Positions 6,480 through 10,251 of a stretch of DNA of 10,251 nt are shown in pieces. Source of the stretch: JBEEMU01 sp043778315 (lineage in GTDB: Bacteria; Bacteroidota; Bacteroidia; Chitinophagales; Saprospiraceae); assembly GCA_043778315.1 (NCBI GenBank), contig JAYWGJ010000033.1, positions 1 to 10,251 of the forward strand, written 5' to 3'. Positions within the stretch are counted from its first letter, which is position 1. The number at the start of each line of letters is the position of its first letter. Under the pieces are notes generated by a model, which was given only the letters and a program-made list of their open reading frames with translations, ran no database searches and was not told where the DNA came from. Made by a program: the position numbers and the translations under genes.

Positions 6480-6534
6480 GTGCGCCGAAACGCTGTTTCG
6501 GAGAGCGCGTGCGCCGAAACGCTGTTTCGGAGAG
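6480..6534. repeat. Tandem pair of identical 26-bp hairpin elements
   Basis: The same 26 bases occur at 6480-6505 and 6509-6534, separated by cgc. Each contains a perfect 7-bp stem with a 3-base loop, ccgaaacgctgtttcgg (6485-6501 and 6514-6530), followed by agag. There is no T-tract, so these are not ordinary terminators. They resemble dispersed extragenic palindromes and lie 3 bases after the lipoprotein stop codon. They could stabilise or attenuate the transcript. Confidence 0.85.
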
Positions 6535-6553
6535 AAACCTCAAAAATACAATG

Positions 6554-6561
6554 TATCTTTG
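6554..6561 (+). promoter_or_regulatory. -7 element TATCTTTG for the following membrane-protein gene
   Basis: TATCTTTG matches TAnnTTTG exactly, and lies 35 bases before the ATG at 6597. No good TTTG is seen at the right distance upstream (a ttTC at 6525 is too far), so the -33 part is weak. A partly similar sequence, TATATATG, lies in the same relation to the Uma2 gene. Confidence 0.45.
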
Positions 6562-6596
6562 TGTGCAGAAAAAATATAAAAGTATAAAATAGAATC

Positions 6597-7091
6597 ATGC
6601 CTGAATTTTTCCTTTTCGCTGCCATTCCCTTATTCTTTTTTATAATACAACCGATACTCGATTACCGCACCGCGCAGCAGCTACAAAAACGCGCAAAAAG
6701 CCAACCGCAAACCCTTATAGAAGGCATAACGGCTACTATAACCTATAAAAGCGGTTGGCGAAACGCAGTGAGTTGGCTCAGAGCCGATTTGATTTTGATG
6801 GACAAAACGCTGATTTGTATTCATTACCACCGTTTTTTAGGGTTTAAATTTTACGCCTCGAGCTATTTATTTTCGTTTTCCGAAAACGAAATAACCGTAA
6901 TCGGAACGTGGGTAAACCTAATACGAACGGCACAAGTCACCGCCAAAAACAACCGAATGACCGTTCAATGCGACGTGCAACTCCTGCTCCACAAAACGAC
7001 AATGACCTGCTGCTACTTAGTTCCAAAAAAACAAAACGATATAGTGCTGCGTTTAGAGGAATGGGGATTGGTGGGCAACGCGGTTCTGTGA
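6597..7091 (+). CDS. Membrane-anchored protein of unknown function
   Basis: I do not recognise a family for this 164-residue protein. Residues 4-20 (FFLFAAIPLFFFIIQPI) form one strongly hydrophobic segment that should anchor it in the inner membrane. The rest is soluble, with alternating hydrophobic strands (LIEGITATITYKSGW, LILMDKTLICIHYH, NEITVIGTWVNLI) and a C-terminal EEWG segment, suggesting a small beta-rich domain of the PH-like or similar kind on the cytoplasmic side. This is only a guess from pattern. Three cysteines (C125, C137, C138 by my count) show no known metal motif. It has its own -7 element upstream, and 59 bases separate it from the Uma2 gene. Confidence 0.65.
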   Translation: MPEFFLFAAIPLFFFIIQPILDYRTAQQLQKRAKSQPQTLIEGITATITYKSGWRNAVSWLRADLILMDKTLICIHYHRFLGFKFYASSYLFSFSENEITVIGTWVNLIRTAQVTAKNNRMTVQCDVQLLLHKTTMTCCYLVPKKQNDIVLRLEEWGLVGNAVL

Positions 7092-7105
7092 TAAGCAATA
7101 CACTA

Positions 7106-7113
7106 TATATATG
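7106..7113 (+). promoter_or_regulatory. Weak -7-like element upstream of the Uma2 gene
   Basis: TATATATG differs from TAnnTTTG at one base. The surrounding bases 7098-7118 match 6546-6567 (the promoter of the previous gene) at about 16 of 22 positions. No clear -33 element is present. A promoter here is possible, but readthrough from the preceding gene is just as likely. Confidence 0.25.
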
Positions 7114-7150
7114 TGTTGAAAAGAAGTTTTAATTTAAAAACTAAAAAATC

Positions 7151-7831
7151 ATGAATGTATTAATCGCAAAAATCATGCGGCAGCCGAACGCGCCGCAGCT
7201 CGCAGCGCAACTCGCTACTGCGATAGCAGCGGAACACGAACGCCGCTTAGATTTTTATGCGTGGATAGACGAGCATAAAAAAGCCGAGTTCATCAATGGG
7301 CAAATCGTGCTGCACTCGCCCGCCAAAAAGCGTCACTTGACGGCAACAAAATTGCTGTCCCGAATTGTTAGTATTTATACGGATATAAAACAGTTGGGCG
7401 AAACTTTTTTTGAGAAGGCAATGATTTCGCTGACGCGCAACGATTACGAACCCGATATTGTCTTTTTCAAAAAAGAAAAATCCGACGCTTTCACTGAGGA
7501 GCAGGTGCTATTTCCCGCGCCCGATTTTGTGGTAGAGATACTCTCTAAAAAGACGCAAAGAACAGACCGAACGATAAAAAAAGAAGATTACGCCGCGCAC
7601 GGCATCGCCGAATATTGGATTATCGACCCGAACAAGCAAACCGTAGAGCAGTATTTGCTGATGCAACCGAACGACAGCATCTATTTCGAGCCGTACATTT
7701 ATAATGTCGGCGAAGAAATTACGAGCAGAGTTATCGCGGGTTTTACTATCCCGATTGCCGCTATTTTTGACGAAGCGGCAAACGTGAAAGCGTTGCAGAA
7801 TATTGTGCAAAATGGGAATGTGGAGCAGTAA
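7151..7831 (+). CDS. Uma2-family protein (DUF820, PD-(D/E)XK nuclease-like fold)
   Basis: The 226-residue product matches the Uma2/DUF820 family across residues 33-206. It contains FYAWIDEHKKAEFINGQIV, then YEPDIVFF (D102), FPAPDFVVEILSKKTQRTDR (D125, E129), KKEDYAAHGIAEYWIIDP, and the tail TSRVIAGFTIPIAAIF. The D...E-x-L and the following lysines are the positions expected for a PD-(D/E)XK metal site. Uma2 proteins are common as many paralogues in Cyanobacteria and some Bacteroidota, and are predicted DNA endonucleases with no firmly established role. Residues 1-30 are an alanine-rich extension; a second in-frame ATG at 7175, also preceded by aaaatc, is a possible alternative start. It could belong to the same transcript as the zeta-like pair 31 bases downstream. 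Confidence 0.92.
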   Translation: MNVLIAKIMRQPNAPQLAAQLATAIAAEHERRLDFYAWIDEHKKAEFINGQIVLHSPAKKRHLTATKLLSRIVSIYTDIKQLGETFFEKAMISLTRNDYEPDIVFFKKEKSDAFTEEQVLFPAPDFVVEILSKKTQRTDRTIKKEDYAAHGIAEYWIIDPNKQTVEQYLLMQPNDSIYFEPYIYNVGEEITSRVIAGFTIPIAAIFDEAANVKALQNIVQNGNVEQ

Positions 7832-7862
7832 ATAGGTTAATTTTCATATATAATACTCTAAC

Positions 7863-8063
7863 ATGGTAGATAATACTTACCGCTTTCTTTCAAACGAAGA
7901 GCCTACCGATGAACAATTGGAAGGTTTGATGACGGCTGCCGCCGAAGAAGCCAAAAAACGGGCTGATGCCGCAAACGCGAAATATCGCCAAATGCACGAG
8001 CAACAAACCCAAGAAATGAAAGCCGCTTGGCAGCAAAAACAAACTGAAAATGGCAAAAAATAA
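7863..8063 (+). CDS. Small partner (probable antitoxin) of the zeta-like kinase
   Basis: This 66-residue, highly charged and alanine-rich protein should be almost all helix (LEGLMTAAAEEAKKRADAAN, then a Q/K/E-rich tail with KQTENGKK). It overlaps the zeta-like gene by 14 bases. Small helical ORFs of this kind, with a TDEQLE.LM..A..EAKKRA pattern, occur directly before COG4185 ATPases and are taken as their antitoxins. No DNA-binding motif is visible, so it may act only by direct binding. Both the assignment and its role rest on gene position. Confidence 0.7.
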   Translation: MVDNTYRFLSNEEPTDEQLEGLMTAAAEEAKKRADAANAKYRQMHEQQTQEMKAAWQQKQTENGKK

Positions 8064-8658
8064 ACCAACTTTGATTGTAATTGCGGGACCGAATGGCTCA
8101 GGCAAAACAACCGTAACTACCCAAATTCTGAAACATGAATGGGTAGAAGGTTGTTTGTATATCAATCCCGATAATATTGCGCAAGAAGAATTTGGCGACT
8201 GGAACGCACCCGAAGCCGTGCTGAAAGCCGCAAAATTAGCGACAGAGCGGCGCGAAAATTGCTTGAAACAACAACAAAATTTCATTTTTGAAACCGTTTT
8301 TTCGGCATCAGATAAGGTAGATTTTTTGAAACGCGCTCAAGAAGCGGGCTTTTTTATACGCCTGTTTTTTGTTGGCACCAATCACCCTGCAATAAACGCA
8401 AGCCGCATCGCACACCGTGTTATGGAGGGTGGGCATGATGTGCCTATCGCTAAAATCGTCAATCGCTACTACAAATCTATCGCTAACTGCCAACTTGCGG
8501 CATCTTTCGTAGATAGGCTTTATGTCTATGACAACTCCATAGATTACGCGCCTACGCAACTACTTTTTAGAGGCACAGAAGGCAAAACCGAAAAAATTTA
8601 TACAGGCAACGTAAACGATTGGGCGTTATCTATTTTGAATAGTTTGGAAGGAGTGTAG
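8050..8658 (+). CDS. Zeta-toxin-like P-loop kinase (COG4185 family)
   Basis: The 202-residue product has a Walker A motif, GPNGSGKT (residues 13-20), after TLIVIA. It then has INPDNIAQEE (D41), ETVFSASDKVDFLKRAQEAG (residues 81-100), and the lid/sensor region SRIAHRVMEGGHDVPIAKIVNRYYKS with R119, R123 and G127-G128-H129. This order matches the COG4185 'predicted ABC-type ATPase' group, which is related to zeta toxins that phosphorylate UDP-N-acetylglucosamine and block peptidoglycan synthesis. Substrate and toxicity here are inferred from the family. The start overlaps the small upstream gene, which suggests a toxin-antitoxin arrangement with translational coupling. No terminator is evident downstream. 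Confidence 0.87.
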   Translation: MAKNKPTLIVIAGPNGSGKTTVTTQILKHEWVEGCLYINPDNIAQEEFGDWNAPEAVLKAAKLATERRENCLKQQQNFIFETVFSASDKVDFLKRAQEAGFFIRLFFVGTNHPAINASRIAHRVMEGGHDVPIAKIVNRYYKSIANCQLAASFVDRLYVYDNSIDYAPTQLLFRGTEGKTEKIYTGNVNDWALSILNSLEGV

Positions 8659-8815
8659 TTTTTTGAATAAGGAGAGTACCCACAAATTGAGTGAGAAAAA
8701 TTAAAAGCCTCAATCGTGCAGGATTTGAGTAGCGAAATGTAAGGTTTTTTTTCGCTGTCAAAACAAATACCCGCGTGTCAAGTATTTTTAAAAAAATGAC
8801 CTACCTTTTACGAAA

Positions 8816-9493
8816 ATGAAAAAACACACCGAACCCTTGCTCCCCGATACTTATTATCATGTATATAATCGAGGTATCAACGGCTGTCGCATTTTCATCA
8901 AAAGCGGCAACACCGCGTTTTTTTTACAAAAATATGCGGCATACATTGAGCCGATTGCCCAAACTTTCGCTTACGCGCTGATGGGCAATCATTTTCATTT
9001 TTTGATAAAAACAAGGAGCGAAGCGGAGATTTGCACCTATTATAACACGAAAAAAACCAAACGCGACCTTATCAATGAAGCCGCAAACCCTGCCTACGTC
9101 AATAAAAGCCGCGCCAATAAGTCAGCCACTTATATTATAAGTGCGCAGTTCGGCACGCTTTTCAACAGTTATGCGCAAGCCATCAATAAACAAAATGGCA
9201 GGACAGGCGGTTTATTAGAAGAGCCGTTTCGGCGTATTCCCGTAGATACCGACAATTACGCAGCGCATTTAGTCTATTATATACACCATAACCCTGTCAA
9301 ACACGGTTTTATGGAGGATTTGACGGAATATCCGTTTTCGTCCTACACGGTTTTTTTAGACGACGAACCGACTTTTATTCAACGTGATAAGGTGTTCGAA
9401 TGGTTTGGTAGCAAACAGGCGTTTTTCGATTATCACGGCACAAAGCACCCCGATAACCCCGATTGGTACGATGAGAACTGGGTAGAAATCTGA
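8816..9493 (+). CDS. REP-associated tyrosine transposase (RAYT, IS200/TnpA-like)
   Basis: The 225-residue product is a Y1-transposase-like HUH nuclease of the RAYT type. It begins with DTYYHVYNRG, and has the metal-binding HUH motif in YALMGNHFHFLI (H59, H61). It continues with FGTLFNSYAQAINKQ and LEEPFRRIPV, and carries the presumed nucleophile in HLVYYIHHNPVKHG (Y155, possibly Y154). The segment at about residues 68-108 (rich in K, N and T) is an insertion compared with compact IS200 TnpA. RAYTs cut single-stranded DNA at REP hairpins and are usually single-copy domesticated genes. Here a palindrome of the right kind lies 17 bases downstream. No inverted terminal repeats or partner TnpB are present, as expected. 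A TACCTTTT sequence 6 bases before the ATG is too close to serve as its promoter. Confidence 0.9.
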   Translation: MKKHTEPLLPDTYYHVYNRGINGCRIFIKSGNTAFFLQKYAAYIEPIAQTFAYALMGNHFHFLIKTRSEAEICTYYNTKKTKRDLINEAANPAYVNKSRANKSATYIISAQFGTLFNSYAQAINKQNGRTGGLLEEPFRRIPVDTDNYAAHLVYYIHHNPVKHGFMEDLTEYPFSSYTVFLDDEPTFIQRDKVFEWFGSKQAFFDYHGTKHPDNPDWYDENWVEI

Positions 9494-9510
9494 TAGGTCG
9501 CGGTTTTTTT

Positions 9511-9562
9511 TAACGTCGGTCAGGTTTAACGTCGGTCAGGTTTAGAACCTGACCGACGTTAA
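9511..9562. repeat. REP-like palindrome with an additional direct half-copy
   Basis: The 16-mer taacgtcggtcaggtt occurs twice in tandem (9511-9526, 9527-9542), followed by a 3-base loop and its exact reverse complement (9546-9561). This gives a perfect 16-bp stem (18 bp if two A:T pairs are added). It lacks a T-tract on either side of the hairpin in the direction needed for intrinsic termination. It lies between the RAYT gene (coding ends 9493) and hutU (starts 9597), so it may be both the transposase's target and part of the hutU leader. Confidence 0.9.
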
Positions 9563-9596
9563 AACCACCAAAAATTATCAATACAACAACCATAAA

Positions 9597-10251
9597 ATGC
9601 AAATCAAAAGACCAATTACCGTCCGTGACCTACAAGGCACGACCTTACATTGTAAGGGCTGGGTGCAAGAAGCCGCCCTCCGAATGCTTTACAACAACCT
9701 CGACCCCGAAGTGGCGGAACTCCCCGAAGAACTCATCGTGTATGGCGGACTCGGCAAGGCGGCGCGCAACTGGGAAGCCTTCGAACTCATCGTCAAGGCA
9801 CTCCTCGAACTCGAGGAAGACGAAACCCTCGTCGTGCAGTCGGGTAAACCTGTGGCGGTACTCCCGACACACAAAGACGCGCCGCGTGTCATCATCGCTA
9901 ACTCGAACCTCGTGGGCAAATGGGCAACGTGGGAGCATTTTCGCGAACTCGACGCAAAAGGACTCATGATGTACGGACAAATGACCGCAGGCTCCTGGAT
10001 TTACATCGGCTCGCAAGGCATCGTACAAGGCACTTACGAAACCTATTTGGCACTCGCCGACAAGCATTTTGGCGGCTCGCTGAAAGGTACGCTCAACGTG
10101 ACTGCTGGACTCGGCGGCATGGGCGGCGCGCAACCCTTAGCGATTACGATGAACGAAGGCGTTTGCCTCGCGGCAGAAGTGGAGGAATGGCGCATCAAAA
10201 AACGCATCGAAACCCGCTACATCGATGAACTCGAACACGATATTGATGCGG
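9597..10251 (+). CDS. hutU: Urocanate hydratase, N-terminal 218 codons (runs off the right edge)
   Basis: The open frame MQIKRPITVRDLQG... continues to the end of the window, where the gene is cut off; urocanases are about 550-670 residues. Diagnostic segments are EAALRMLYNNLDPEVAE, VYGGLGKAARNWE (residues 49-60), LVVQSGKPVAVLPTH, RVIIANSNLVGKWATWEHF, MYGQMTAGSWIYIGSQG and GTYETY. These are followed by FGGSLKGTL and the glycine-rich NAD-binding loop GLGGMGGAQPLAITMNEG. HutU binds NAD tightly and converts urocanate to 4-imidazolone-5-propionate in the cytoplasm, the second step of histidine breakdown. The other hut genes, if present, must lie to the right. Leucine codons are almost all CTC, unlike the genes to the left. 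Its leader contains the palindrome at 9511-9562. Confidence 0.96.
   Translation, partial: MQIKRPITVRDLQGTTLHCKGWVQEAALRMLYNNLDPEVAELPEELIVYGGLGKAARNWEAFELIVKALLELEEDETLVVQSGKPVAVLPTHKDAPRVIIANSNLVGKWATWEHFRELDAKGLMMYGQMTAGSWIYIGSQGIVQGTYETYLALADKHFGGSLKGTLNVTAGLGGMGGAQPLAITMNEGVCLAAEVEEWRIKKRIETRYIDELEHDIDA

Noticed and set aside
6076..6543. Minus-strand frame with repeated SETAFRRT-like segments
   Set aside because: The repetition is the translated hairpin pair at 6480-6534, and the rest lies opposite the lipoprotein gene.
8802..8809. TACCTTTT as promoter of the RAYT gene
   Set aside because: It is only 6 bases from the start codon and has no suitable -33 element, so it would leave almost no leader.
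9511..9562. Intrinsic terminator for the RAYT gene
   Set aside because: The hairpin is not followed by a T-tract on either strand; the T run at 9504-9511 precedes it.
9645..10133. Minus-strand frame opposite hutU
   Set aside because: The plus-strand frame is an unmistakable urocanase; the reverse frame is open because of the GC- and CTC-rich codons.

Overview
The window looks like a chromosomal segment from a member of the Bacteroidota. The evidence is: start codons preceded by A-rich tracts rather than strong Shine-Dalgarno sequences; several upstream regions carrying the Bacteroidota -33 TTTG / -7 TAnnTTTG promoter pattern; and Bacteroidota-type families (a large YfhO-like membrane protein, a DUF4783 protein and short lipoproteins). 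Genus and species cannot be read from the sequence.

Layout. Bases 1-3739 are on the minus strand. From right to left they hold a lipoprotein of unknown function, the phosphate regulator PhoU, a block of degenerate repeats of about 260 bp, and the N-terminal 663 codons of a YfhO-family membrane protein that runs off the left edge. Bases 3952-5039 are on the plus strand and hold an antitoxin/PIN-toxin pair followed at once by a bacilliredoxin (BrxA/BrxB family). A shared leader repeat with 28 identical bases sits just before both the antitoxin and the bacilliredoxin. A strong hairpin at 5081-5129 terminates this unit and also the convergent DUF4783 gene at 5171-5557.

After an AT-rich gap of about 485 bp come plus-strand genes: a DUF2846-like lipoprotein with a good promoter, a tandem pair of identical hairpins, a membrane-anchored protein of unknown function, a Uma2-family nuclease-like protein, a zeta-toxin-like P-loop kinase with its small overlapping upstream partner, and a REP-associated tyrosine transposase (RAYT). 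A palindromic element with an extra direct half-copy follows the transposase. The right edge holds the first 218 codons of urocanate hydratase (hutU), the second step of histidine degradation.

How the genes fit together. Housekeeping genes (YfhO-like, phoU, bacilliredoxin, hutU) alternate with accessory genes (two toxin-antitoxin-like pairs, Uma2, RAYT). The stretch 6480-9561 is the most accessory-looking part: it has hairpin repeats at both ends and contains the Uma2, zeta-like and RAYT genes. The observations most worth following up are the repeated leader that brackets the PIN toxin-antitoxin module, the palindrome next to the RAYT gene, and the hairpin pair at 6480-6534. I did not find a clearly new multi-gene system. 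Two genes, at the left and right edges, are incomplete only because the window ends.
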